Shown here piece after piece: positions 7,976 through 15,914 of a DNA stretch of 64,000 nucleotides. The DNA is taken from positions 1,612,001 to 1,676,000 of the forward strand of contig CAVPRI010000002.1 in the NCBI GenBank assembly GCA_963707835.1, given 5' to 3'. Numbering within the stretch: the stretch's first letter is position 1; each line of letters opens with the position of its first letter. The position numbers and the translations under genes were made by a program. Source of the stretch: Bog-473 sp963707835. GTDB lineage: Bacteria > Actinomycetota > Acidimicrobiia > Acidimicrobiales > RAAP-2. Under the pieces are notes generated by a model, which was given only the letters and a program-made list of their open reading frames with translations, ran no database searches and was not told where the DNA came from.

Positions 7976-9181
7976 TCAGTCGGCGATGCCGACCAGTGAG
8001 CAGGCGTTGTCCCGCAAGATGTAGCGCTGGTCCTCGGGGCTGATGCCCCCGAGATGCTCGACCAGCTGGGAGGGAAAGGCCAGGCCCTCGGAGTGCGGGA
8101 AGTCGGAACCACCGACGATCACGTCGCGGCCGACCTGCTCGATCAGGGGGACCAGGTCGTCCTCCCAGTACGGGACCACCCGGAACGAGCGCTTGAAGAT
8201 CTCGCTCGGCCGCTCAGTCAGCGGCCCGTCGATCCACCGGCCGTTGCGGCCCATCCCCCGCATCTTGTCCATGCGCCGCAGGAACAACGGGATCCACTCG
8301 GCCCCGTGTTCGGCCGAGACGACCTTGAGGTCGGGGAAGCGCCCGAAGAGATTGTCGTAGATCAGGGCGGAGAACGACTCGAGCGCCGGTGTCTCGCCGT
8401 AGGCCCACATCCACTGCCAGGCCGACTGGGTGTAGAAGGTCGGGTTCTCCTCCTGGCCCCACCACTTGGACCGGCTGGCCTTGTACCCGGGCACCGCCTC
8501 GTCGATGTGGTAGCAGACCACGGCTCCCGCCTCGTTGATCCGGCTCCACATCGGATCGAAGTACGGGTCGCCGGGAGAGCGGCCGTAGGCCGGTCCGGGC
8601 ACGAAGGACACGGCCTTGCAATCGTGCGCGAAGAGCCAGTCGAGCTGCTCACACGCCTTGTCGACGTCTCGCATCGACAGCACGGGCGCCACGAAGATCC
8701 GGTCGCGGCTGAAGCCCCACGTCGCCTCGAGCCAGCGCAGATAGGCCCACGACGATGCCCAGTAGAGCTCGTCGTCGGCCAGGACCGGCTCGGCGAAGAG
8801 CCCGAGCGCTCCGGAGAACATCAAGGCGCCGCCGACCTTCTGACGGGTCAGCTGCTCGCGCCGGCGCTGCGGATCCTGAAAGGCCGGATCGATCTTCATC
8901 CACTGGTACGAGCCCTGGCCGCCCTCGCCACCTTTGATGCTCTTGAGCATCTCCTTGAGGGACCCAGGGCGGTAGCACTCGTCGAATTGGAAGTCGGAAG
9001 GCACCTCCGTGCCGTCCGCCAGGATGACCCAACGGCCGTCCACCTCGGCGCCCCGCAGGGTCCGCTCCGCGTACTTTGACTCGATCCACGACGTATAGCA
9101 ATCGGCCGGCTCGTAGAGGTGCTGGTCGCAGTCGAAGACCTCGTAGTCGGTGAAGGTCTGGAATTCCGTGTACTCGGCCAT
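7976..9181 (-). CDS. Amidohydrolase-2 family metal-dependent hydrolase A
   Basis: TIM-barrel hydrolase or decarboxylase of the amidohydrolase_2 type, 401 residues. It starts with FDCDQHLYEPADC, where DxH replaces the canonical HxH metal motif. A barrel His occurs in VCYHIDEAVPG, the segment VVSAEHGAEWIPL carries another, and the C-terminal Asp is in GGSDFPHSEG. These positions match the aminocarboxymuconate-semialdehyde-decarboxylase-like and γ-resorcylate-decarboxylase-like groups. It begins 6 nt after the stop of its paralogue and is surely co-transcribed with it. Decarboxylation or ring-cleavage-product hydrolysis is possible; the substrate is not assignable. Confidence 0.85.
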   Translation of the reverse strand: MAEYTEFQTFTDYEVFDCDQHLYEPADCYTSWIESKYAERTLRGAEVDGRWVILADGTEVPSDFQFDECYRPGSLKEMLKSIKGGEGGQGSYQWMKIDPAFQDPQRRREQLTRQKVGGALMFSGALGLFAEPVLADDELYWASSWAYLRWLEATWGFSRDRIFVAPVLSMRDVDKACEQLDWLFAHDCKAVSFVPGPAYGRSPGDPYFDPMWSRINEAGAVVCYHIDEAVPGYKASRSKWWGQEENPTFYTQSAWQWMWAYGETPALESFSALIYDNLFGRFPDLKVVSAEHGAEWIPLFLRRMDKMRGMGRNGRWIDGPLTERPSEIFKRSFRVVPYWEDDLVPLIEQVGRDVIVGGSDFPHSEGLAFPSQLVEHLGGISPEDQRYILRDNACSLVGIAD

Positions 9182-9187
9182 GGCTGC

Positions 9188-10579
9188 TCAGCTTGCCACG
9201 CCGAGCGCGGCGAGGTCCTCGCGGAGGAGCTCGTCGACCATCGGGAGCTTGCCTTCACCCTCGGCAGCCTTGAGGTAGCCGCCCCGGTGGGCGAAGCTCT
9301 CGATCAGCTCGGGAGCCACCATGCCTCCGCCGTTGATCTCCTCGACCGTGGGACCGATGCGCTTGGCGAATTCGGCCAGGCGGACTTCGTCGAGCCCGAA
9401 GAATCGGACGGCGTTGCCGCCCAGGATCGAGCGCACCTCGTCCTCGGGCACGCCGGCGAAGGCGTCCCGCAACCACTCCCGGGTGTGGGGCCACGTGCCC
9501 TCGGGATGCGGGAAGTCCCGGCCGAACAGGATCGACTCCAGCCCGATCTCGTGGCGCATCTCGACCTCGACCTTGTGGATGAACGAGGCGCCGGCCACCA
9601 CGCTGGTGCCCCAGTACTCGCTGGGCTTGCGGCGGGCCCCGAAGCCCCGCGGGTGCGCCTCGTAGACGCCGTCGAGGTGGACCAGCGTGGCCGGGATCCA
9701 GTCGAGCCGGATCTCGGTCAGGAACAGCCGCAGCGCCGGATGGCGGTCGAAGACCCCGCCCATGATCAGCTGCCACAGGGGCTGGCGGGAGTCCACGTTG
9801 TGGCTGAGGAAGTTGTCGAAGAAGACCAGCGAGTCGTCCGAGACCGCCGACGAATGCGCCAGCATGGCCTCGGGGTCGGTGCTCCCGGCGGCGTCGGCCA
9901 CGGCGTCGTAGATCCGCTGGAGGTGGGGGAACACGAAGCCCTGCCTGGTGCCGTACCCCGCGTGGACCACCAGGACGAGCCCGCGGTCCTCGCACGCCTT
10001 CCAGAAGGGCTCCCAGGACGGGTCGTAGAGCGGCGGCATGCCCGGATGACGCATGTAGCCCGGCAGGTACGTCCCGACGAATCCGTGGTCGGCCAACCAG
10101 TGGACCTCGGCCACCGCGGCGTCCATGTCGACGCACGGACCGACGGCACCGGTGAGCAGGAACCGGTCCAGCGCAAACCCGAAGTTGTCGGCGGCCCACC
10201 GGTTCCAGGCCTTGGCACCCGCCTCCCAGGCCTCGAGCGGGTACTCGCGGTTGGTGGCGTTGTGGAAGAGGTCCCCGAGCCTGGCGTCGCCGTGGAAGAT
10301 CAGCTCGGCGGCGATGCCCTCACGGTCCATGTCCGCCAGGCGCAGCACGGCGTCGTGCAGCCCGTGCCAGCCCTCGCGGTGGGCCTCGACCTGCTCGGGC
10401 AGGCCCGTCGTCGACCCACTCTTGGCGGAGAGGAGCGCGATGACCGTGGGGTAGACGTGGTTGTCCTCCTCGAGTTGGGGGATGAGGTCGTGGAACTCCG
10501 GGTCGAGGTACTTCGGCCAAAGTTCCTTGGGCACGCCGGCGTGCGAATCCGAAGAGACGACGATCACTCTCTCGCTCAT
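9188..10579 (-). CDS. Amidohydrolase-2 family metal-dependent hydrolase B
   Basis: A second amidohydrolase_2 protein, 463 residues, paralogous to the next gene but about 60 residues longer. The N-terminus MSERVIVVSSDSHAGVP supplies the DxH metal motif. Further candidates are VVHAGYGTRQGF (His), FLTEIRLDWIP (a Glu where the paralogue has its EHGAEW segment) and the C-terminal Asp/His pair in FGRDFPHPEGTWPH. ATG 10579 is chosen over the longer open frame because it begins at the conserved strand 1. It is the first gene of the unit with hydrolase A and SDR 1. The TetR-like operator pair at 10648-10686 lies 69 nt upstream, so this gene is the likely regulated promoter-proximal gene. Confidence 0.85.
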   Translation of the reverse strand: MSERVIVVSSDSHAGVPKELWPKYLDPEFHDLIPQLEEDNHVYPTVIALLSAKSGSTTGLPEQVEAHREGWHGLHDAVLRLADMDREGIAAELIFHGDARLGDLFHNATNREYPLEAWEAGAKAWNRWAADNFGFALDRFLLTGAVGPCVDMDAAVAEVHWLADHGFVGTYLPGYMRHPGMPPLYDPSWEPFWKACEDRGLVLVVHAGYGTRQGFVFPHLQRIYDAVADAAGSTDPEAMLAHSSAVSDDSLVFFDNFLSHNVDSRQPLWQLIMGGVFDRHPALRLFLTEIRLDWIPATLVHLDGVYEAHPRGFGARRKPSEYWGTSVVAGASFIHKVEVEMRHEIGLESILFGRDFPHPEGTWPHTREWLRDAFAGVPEDEVRSILGGNAVRFFGLDEVRLAEFAKRIGPTVEEINGGGMVAPELIESFAHRGGYLKAAEGEGKLPMVDELLREDLAALGVAS

Positions 10580-10647
10580 CTGAGCCTCCGAACCTTGGGA
10601 TGCCTCCGGATCGGGACGTGCTGCCCGACCCGCCTCAGCGGCCCATA

Positions 10648-10686
10648 CTAGCCGCTCGGCTATTCCCTGTCTAGCCGATCGGCTAG
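10648..10686. promoter_or_regulatory. Paired TetR-like operator palindromes
   Basis: A perfect 16-bp palindrome, CTAGCCGATCGGCTAG, lies at 10671-10686. A near copy, CTAGCCGCTCGGCTAT, lies at 10648-10663, with a 23-bp centre-to-centre spacing. Palindromes of this length and symmetry are typical of TetR-family dimers, and two sites on roughly the same helix face suggest cooperative binding. They sit between SDR 2 and amidohydrolase B, upstream of the amidohydrolase unit. No TetR-type gene is present in the window, so the regulator must be encoded elsewhere. Confidence 0.65.
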
Positions 10687-10713
10687 TCAGCCTCCCCTGC
10701 TCCGGAGCCCGGG

Positions 10714-10750
10714 TCAATTGCCCGTGGTCAATCAATTGCCCGTGGTCAAT
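10714..10750. repeat. 18-bp perfect tandem duplication at the 3' end of SDR 2
   Basis: TCAATTGCCCGTGGTCAA occurs twice in direct tandem (10714-10731 and 10732-10749) with no mismatch. The second copy ends inside the stop codon and the last sense codon of SDR 2. Each copy contains CAATTG, and the A/T content is high for this genome. This looks like a recent slippage duplication; a regulatory role is not shown. Confidence 0.85.
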
Positions 10751-11504
10751 TGATAAGGCGCGCGCCCCCGTCGAGCATGAGGGTGGCGCCGGTGAGATAG
10801 CACATGTCGTCGTTCGCCAGCCCGGCGACGAAGTTCCCGATGTCGGTCACCGGATCACCGACCCTCTGCAGCGGCATCCGCTGGACCGCCGCGGCGAAGC
10901 CCTCGGGATCGCTGGCCGCGAACTCCTTGGTGCCGCCGGTAAGGCCGGCCGGGCAGATCACGTTGACCCGGATGTTGTCGGGACCCCACTCCCTGGCTGC
11001 GATGCGGGTCAGGCCGCGGACCGCCTCCTTCGTGATGACGTACGACCCGAAGCCTGGATAGCCGTCGACCGCCGTGGTCGATCCGAAGTTGACGATGGAG
11101 CCGCCGCCGTGGGCCTTCAGGTGCGGGTAGCAGGCCTGCATGCAGTAAAGGGTCCCGAGGAGCCCGCTGCGGAACGGGATCTCGAGGTTCTCGTCGGTCA
11201 CCTCGAGCACCGACTGGTTGAACTCGAGCGACTGCGCGTTGTTCACCAGGATGTCGATCCCGCCGAAGGTCGACAAGGCCAGATCGACCGTGCGTTGCAC
11301 GTCTTCGCGGGATCCCACGTCGGCCTGCACGATCTCCACCGTGCCACCCTTGGCACGGATCTCCTGCTGGACCCGCTCGAGCTTCCAGGAGTTGCGCCCG
11401 TTGATGACCACGCTGGCACCGTGCGCCGCCAGGGCCAGCGCGATCCCCTCACCGAGACCCTGCCCTCCCCCGGTCACGATGGCCGTCTTTCCTTCGAGCT
11501 CCAT
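10746..11504 (-). CDS. Short-chain dehydrogenase/reductase (SDR) 2
   Basis: Classical SDR, 252 residues. The dinucleotide motif is VTGGGQGLGEGIA near residue 12, followed by VVINGRN, where Asn-Gly-Arg favours NADP or mixed specificity. LVNNAQS and IVNFGS form the middle strands, and the catalytic Tyr-x3-Lys is YVITKEA near residue 150. The C-terminus LMLDGGARLIN is normal for the family. ATG 11504 is chosen at the canonical N-terminus MELEGKTAIVTGG, after a GGGGGAC purine stretch. It is transcribed away from SDR 3, with a 209-bp shared intergenic region that should hold divergent promoters. The substrate is unknown. Confidence 0.88.
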   Translation of the reverse strand: MELEGKTAIVTGGGQGLGEGIALALAAHGASVVINGRNSWKLERVQQEIRAKGGTVEIVQADVGSREDVQRTVDLALSTFGGIDILVNNAQSLEFNQSVLEVTDENLEIPFRSGLLGTLYCMQACYPHLKAHGGGSIVNFGSTTAVDGYPGFGSYVITKEAVRGLTRIAAREWGPDNIRVNVICPAGLTGGTKEFAASDPEGFAAAVQRMPLQRVGDPVTDIGNFVAGLANDDMCYLTGATLMLDGGARLIN

Positions 11505-11713
11505 GCCGTCCCCCTGTCTCGGCAACCTGACGCACCGCGCGTCGTCGAGGGGGTGCGGCGCCACCGCGGCTCGCCAGCGCGGGGCAAACGCTACCCGTTT
11601 CGATCGTCGCCACCATGAGGCTCACCCGCTTCGGCGGCACACGCTGGGGTAGCGTGCGCCGAGCCCCGACCCGGCATCACCGCCAGCCGGGGCGACCGGG
11701 GAGGGAGAAGGCC

Positions 11714-12466
11714 GTGGACCAAGTCGTCGTGATCACCGGTGCAGGTTCCGAGGGTGGGCTCGGGCAGGCGATCGCCGATCTCCTGGTGGACGACGGCGAT
11801 CACGTCGCCCTCCTCGATGTCGACGGCAACGGGGCCGAGCGCACGGCGGCGCAACTCGAGGGCCGACCCGGGAAGGCCAGGGGCTACCGCTGCGACGTCA
11901 GCGACCGGGAGGCCGTCCTGCAGGTGGTGAGCCGGATCGAGAGCGAGCTCGGGCCGGTCTGGGGCCTCGTCAACGGGGCGGTGGCCGTGGGGATCGGAGC
12001 GGCGGAGGACCTCGAGGAGAAGCACTGGAAGCGCGGCTTCGACGTCACGGTCGCGGGCACGCTGTGGTGCTGCCAGGCCGTGTTCCCGTCGATGAAGGCG
12101 CGCGGGGGTGGCCGCATCGTCAACTTTGGCTCCGAGGTCAGCGATTATCCGGTGCCGGGCGTGGGGCTGAGCTACATCACCTCGAAGGGGGCCATCAGGT
12201 CACTCACCCGGGGTCTGGCCATCGAATGGGGCCAGTACGGCATCACGGTCAACACCGTCTGGCCGGTGGCGGCGACTGCCGCCCAGAAGCGGTGGGCCGA
12301 GGCGGACCCGGCACACGCCCAGGCCCAGCTCGACGCCACCGCGCTGCACCGGTTCGGGGAGCCCAGGGACGACATCGCCCCCGTCGTGCAGTTCCTACTG
12401 AGCCCGGCCGCCGGCTTCGTCACGGGCGTGACGCTTCCGGCCAACGGCGGGCGTGCCATGCCCTGA
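11714..12466 (+). CDS. Short-chain dehydrogenase/reductase (SDR) 3
   Basis: Classical SDR, 250 residues, divergent from SDR 2. The nucleotide loop is ITGAGSEGGLGQAIA, and LLDVDGNG, with Asp at the end of strand 2, suggests an NAD preference. The catalytic segment is VNFGSEVSDY followed by YITSKGA (Tyr-x3-Lys). GTG 11714 is chosen because GGGAGAAGG lies 4-11 nt upstream and the protein then starts directly at strand 1. The last codons overlap the first copy of a 25-bp tandem repeat. Together with SDR 1 and 2 it gives the block three different dehydrogenases, fitting stepwise oxidation of an alicyclic or aromatic compound, although the substrate is unknown. Confidence 0.88.
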   Translation: MDQVVVITGAGSEGGLGQAIADLLVDDGDHVALLDVDGNGAERTAAQLEGRPGKARGYRCDVSDREAVLQVVSRIESELGPVWGLVNGAVAVGIGAAEDLEEKHWKRGFDVTVAGTLWCCQAVFPSMKARGGGRIVNFGSEVSDYPVPGVGLSYITSKGAIRSLTRGLAIEWGQYGITVNTVWPVAATAAQKRWAEADPAHAQAQLDATALHRFGEPRDDIAPVVQFLLSPAAGFVTGVTLPANGGRAMP

Positions 12467-12508
12467 ACCGCTCGCAGGCAGTGTGCCCTGAACCGCCCGC
12501 AGGCGGGG
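12459..12508. repeat. 25-bp imperfect tandem repeat over the SDR 3 stop codon
   Basis: Two adjacent 25-bp copies beginning TGCCCTGAACCGC (12459-12483 and 12484-12508) differ at a few positions, and a degraded third copy begins in register at 12509. The SDR 3 stop codon is inside copy 1. Copy 2 can fold CCGCC-CGCA-GGCGG, so it could also act as a weak terminator. Confidence 0.75.
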
Positions 12509-12639
12509 TGCCCGGAAGAACCGCCGTCGGAAGTTCGCCAAGTGCGGTCGCCGTGACGACGACCACCCTCCGACAGCACCATGTTCATCGACCTGAAGCG
12601 CCCAGCCGTTGAGCGCGAATTGCGTTGCGGCGACGTCGC

Positions 12640-13302
12640 TCAGCGGGTGCCGGCCCGAACCGGTCGCCGGCGCCAGGTGTCGGCGCAACTCGGTGAGCAG
12701 AGGAGCACGGCCGCGCCGTCCTCGTCCCGCTCGATCAGCTCGGCCGTCTCCTCGCTGAGCGGGAGGCCGCAGATGGGGTCCCACGTATCGGGGGACCCGC
12801 TCACGTCCATCTCGAAGCTCGACGCCGGGAGCGGGTTCTCCACCCCGCGGAGCATGACGGGGATCTGGCGCACCACCCTGCCCCATCGGGGGAGGAATGG
12901 GATCACCGAGGGAGCGGCGAGGGCCTCCCCGGCGTCAGCCAGGTCGCACAGCCGCGCCGCCACGTTGACCGAGTGGCCCACGTAGTCGTCACCCTCCATG
13001 AGGATCACCTCGCCCGAGCTGACCCCCGAACGGATGGCCACGGCGGTGACGGGGCGGGCCGCCTCGCCCACCTTGTGGTGGAGCTCGAGGATGGTCTCGA
13101 GCAGCGGCCGGGTGGTGACGCACACGAGCATGACCCCGTCCCCGAGCCACTTGGCGATCCTGACGCCACGGCGGCTGCAGATGTCGCGCAGGAGGGAGCG
13201 GAAGGCGGTCAGGACCTCGACGGCGTGCTCGTCACCCTCGAGCTCGGTCATCTTGGTGAAGCCCGAAACGTCCACGAAGGCGAAGCTGCGTTCGACCCGC
13301 AC
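12640..13302 (-). CDS. Class III adenylate/guanylate cyclase-domain protein with C-terminal YHS-like metal motif
   Basis: Soluble nucleotide cyclase, about 220 residues. The catalytic domain begins FAFVDVSGFTKM, with the first metal Asp. WLGDGVMLV carries the second metal Asp near residue 75, and YVGHSVNVAARL is the usual C-terminal segment (N and R for the transition state). After the domain comes DPICGLPLS, about 20 residues, then CSPSC, resembling a YHS-type metal-binding finger (normally DPVCGM…FCSxxC). GTG 13302 starts just before the domain; TTG 13338 is an alternative. The gene is convergent with SDR 3 and lies 57 nt beyond qcrB on the same strand. The product nucleotide (cAMP or cGMP) cannot be assigned with certainty. 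Confidence 0.82.
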   Translation of the reverse strand: MRVERSFAFVDVSGFTKMTELEGDEHAVEVLTAFRSLLRDICSRRGVRIAKWLGDGVMLVCVTTRPLLETILELHHKVGEAARPVTAVAIRSGVSSGEVILMEGDDYVGHSVNVAARLCDLADAGEALAAPSVIPFLPRWGRVVRQIPVMLRGVENPLPASSFEMDVSGSPDTWDPICGLPLSEETAELIERDEDGAAVLLCSPSCADTWRRRPVRAGTR

Positions 13303-13346
13303 CTCATGATGGTGCCATGCGCGGCACCCACCCCCCAACTCGGCGG

Positions 13347-13364
13347 GCTGAGCCGAGGCTCAGC
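13347..13364 (-). terminator. Hairpin at the qcrB stop codon
   Basis: The 8-bp inverted repeat GCTGAGCC / GGCTCAGC with a 2-nt spacer includes the qcrB stop codon. It may end or attenuate the ctaE-qcrCAB transcript before the cyclase gene. No T-run is present, so the assignment rests on the stem alone. Confidence 0.4.
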
Positions 13365-14934
13365 GGGTGACCTGCCGCACGCCCGTCGGCGAGCTCTCGG
13401 GCACGTGGGCGGGCCCACCGTTCCCGAGCGGCTCGATATCGATCCGGCGAGGCACCGGCTCGGGCTCGAGCTCCGAATGCACGTCGTCGGGGCGGGGTGG
13501 GGTGGGGGTGGTCGAGTACTCGCCCTCGGGCGAGAAGCTGACCACGACGGCGCGCTTGCGCCTGCCGATGCCGTGCACTCCCTGCATCTCACGGCACAGC
13601 TGGTAGGTGACCAGGCCGGCGATGATCGGCACCACGATCACCGCGATGCGGAAGAACCACAGCACGGCGTTGAGTGAAACGTGGAAGAAGTTGGCGAGCA
13701 CATCCGTCGAGCTGGCCGAGTGGAGCGTGAACAAGAGCGCGAACATGGCGACACCGGCCGCCGTCCTCTTGGGCCGGTTGCGCGGCCGGTCCAAGAGGTG
13801 GTGGATCTCGTTGTCTCCGGTGAATCGCCGCTCGATGGCCGGCCAGAGGAGGCAGATGGTGAAGATCAGGCCCGGGAACACCACGGCGGGCAGGAAGACC
13901 TCCAAGGGGATGGTGTGGCCCCAGGCGGCGAACTCCCACGAGGGCATGATGCGCAGCGCGCCGTCGAGCCAGCCCATGTACCAGTCGGGCTGCACGGCAT
14001 AGGAGATCTTCGACGCGTCGTAGGAGCCGAACTGCCAGATGGGGTTGATCTGGGCCAAGGCACCGAGCAGCGCCGTCGCCGCCGCCACCATGAAGAGGAA
14101 GCCGGTGGTCTTGGCCATGAAGGTCGGAAACATGGGTGATCCGACCACGTTCTGCTCGGTACGGCCGCCCCCGGGGAACTGGGTGTGCTTCTGGCGCACC
14201 AAGAGGCCCAGGTGGGCCGAGATCAACCCCAGGAGGACGAGCGGGATGATCAGCACGTGGATGATGAAGAACCGCGGGATGATGATGCCGGTTCCGGGGA
14301 ATTGCCCTCCCCAGAGGAACGTGACCAGGTAGCTGCCGACCAGCGGGATGGACTCGGCGATCGAGTAGCCGATGCGCAGGCCGGTGCCCGAGATCAGGTC
14401 GTCGGGCAGGGAGTAGCCGATGAAGCCCTCGAGGATGGCCAGGATCAGCATCAGAATGCCGATGGTCCAGTTGAGCTCCCGGGGCTTGCGGAACGCCCCG
14501 GTCAAGAAGATGCGGCCCATGTGCACCACGATCGAGCCGGTGAAGATGTCGGCGGCCCAGTGGTGCATCTGGCGCATCAGGAGGCCGCCGCGCACGTCGA
14601 AGGAGATGTTCACCGTCGAGCGGTAGGCCTCCGAGACCCACTGACCCCGCAACGGCGCGTAGGAGCCGTGGTAGACGACCTGCTGGGTGGACGGCACGAA
14701 GTACAGCGACAAGAAGACGCCCGTGGCCAGCAGCACCACGAACGAGTAGAGCGAGATCTCACCGAGCATGAACGACCAGTGGTCCGGGAAGATCTTGTCG
14801 AGGAAGACGCGTCCGCCCTTGGCCACGCCGAGCCGCTCGTCGAGCTCGTCGACCAGCTGGCCCACGTGCCCGTAGGGGCCCATGGCGGCCCGGGCGGTGC
14901 GCTTGGTCTTGGTGGTGGCGGCCGTGTCGCTCAC
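13360..14934 (-). CDS. qcrB: Cytochrome bc1 complex cytochrome b subunit
   Basis: Membrane subunit of the menaquinol:cytochrome c oxidoreductase, carrying the two b hemes and the quinol sites; 524 residues. The N-terminus runs through LDERLGVAKGGRVFLDKIFP, characteristic of actinobacterial QcrB. Helix B has MRQMHHWAADIF with heme-ligand histidines, and the cd-loop/ef region includes FIGYSLPDDLISGTG and the PxW-type QPDWYMGWLDG. A hydrophilic C-terminal extension of about 70 residues rich in Pro and Glu follows the last helix, as is common in actinobacteria. GTG 14934 overlaps the qcrA stop (GTGA). It probably forms a supercomplex with the aa3 oxidase encoded nearby. Confidence 0.95.
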   Translation of the reverse strand: MSDTAATTKTKRTARAAMGPYGHVGQLVDELDERLGVAKGGRVFLDKIFPDHWSFMLGEISLYSFVVLLATGVFLSLYFVPSTQQVVYHGSYAPLRGQWVSEAYRSTVNISFDVRGGLLMRQMHHWAADIFTGSIVVHMGRIFLTGAFRKPRELNWTIGILMLILAILEGFIGYSLPDDLISGTGLRIGYSIAESIPLVGSYLVTFLWGGQFPGTGIIIPRFFIIHVLIIPLVLLGLISAHLGLLVRQKHTQFPGGGRTEQNVVGSPMFPTFMAKTTGFLFMVAAATALLGALAQINPIWQFGSYDASKISYAVQPDWYMGWLDGALRIMPSWEFAAWGHTIPLEVFLPAVVFPGLIFTICLLWPAIERRFTGDNEIHHLLDRPRNRPKRTAAGVAMFALLFTLHSASSTDVLANFFHVSLNAVLWFFRIAVIVVPIIAGLVTYQLCREMQGVHGIGRRKRAVVVSFSPEGEYSTTPTPPRPDDVHSELEPEPVPRRIDIEPLGNGGPAHVPESSPTGVRQVTR

Positions 14935-15914
14935 GTCGTGCGCTCCCAGAAGCCGGGGCCGACGGCCTCGTGGTACGGGCTCTGGGCCACGAGGTACCCG
15001 TCGTCGTTGAACATGAGAGGCAGCTGCGGCAGCGGCCGCGGGGCAGGGCCGAACTGGGGCACTCCGCCGTTGCGGACGTTGAACATCGACTGGTGGCACG
15101 GGCAGACCAGCAGTTCGAGCTGCTGCTCGTAGAGGCCCACCGGGCACCCGAGGTGGGTGCAGAGCTTGGAGTAGGCCACATAGCCGGCCGGCGCCCAGGT
15201 CTCACGGCCCGGCACCGTGGTGACGTCCTCGTCGGAGAGCCGGATGAGCACGGTCTGGTCGACGGCCTGGCCGCTGTCGGTGATGTAGGGCTGGGACCCG
15301 GCGCTGGTCAGGACCGTCCCCTTGGGGTACACGGTCATGATGCCCCCGACCACGAGCGTCTCCCGGCGGATCGGGCGGCCGTTGGAGTCCACGAGCAGCG
15401 TGTTGCGGCGCCAGTCGGTCACCTCGAGCGAGTCGGCAGGCACCGGGCCGAGCGAACGGAGCAGGGGGAAGAGGGCCACGATGCCGAAGACGCCCGCACC
15501 GGCGGCGAAGAGCCCGCCGAGCATCTTGCGGCGCTTCACCACGACGGCAGAACGCTCCACCAGTGCGGCCGACATGGCGTCCCGCTCCTCACGACTCGAG
15601 GACAGCGAGTGCCGCTCCTCGACGAAGGGACCCTGGGGCATGAGGTACTTGCCCCAGGCGGTGAGGCCGAAGCCCAGCAGGAGCAGGCCGGCGCCGATGG
15701 TCCCCCCGAGCACCCAGGGGTTCCAGTTCTGCCAGTAGGCCGCCCCGAAGAGGGCCAGGAAGACGATGGCCAGGACGAAGACCACGGCGATGAGCTTCTC
15801 GACGCGCGCCGGGTGGCGGGCGGCGTCACCCATGTGCGGGTCGCTCAGCGCGGCGATCGGCATCGGCACCTTGGTGCGCGACGGCTGGGAGTCTGCGTGC
15901 GTCTCGTCGCTCAC
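14931..15914 (-). CDS. qcrA: Cytochrome bc1 complex Rieske iron-sulfur subunit
   Basis: Actinobacterial Rieske protein of 327 residues with N-terminal membrane helices (about residues 42-65, 72-93 and 145-165) and a C-terminal 2Fe-2S domain. The cluster ligands are clear in CTHLGCPVG and CPCHQSMFN, giving the Cys-His pairs. The segment VGGIMTVYPKGT precedes the cluster domain. ATG 15914 overlaps the qcrC stop (ATGA), so qcrC-qcrA-qcrB are coupled. It passes electrons from menaquinol at the Qo site to the diheme cytochrome c. Confidence 0.95.
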   Translation of the reverse strand: MSDETHADSQPSRTKVPMPIAALSDPHMGDAARHPARVEKLIAVVFVLAIVFLALFGAAYWQNWNPWVLGGTIGAGLLLLGFGLTAWGKYLMPQGPFVEERHSLSSSREERDAMSAALVERSAVVVKRRKMLGGLFAAGAGVFGIVALFPLLRSLGPVPADSLEVTDWRRNTLLVDSNGRPIRRETLVVGGIMTVYPKGTVLTSAGSQPYITDSGQAVDQTVLIRLSDEDVTTVPGRETWAPAGYVAYSKLCTHLGCPVGLYEQQLELLVCPCHQSMFNVRNGGVPQFGPAPRPLPQLPLMFNDDGYLVAQSPYHEAVGPGFWERTT

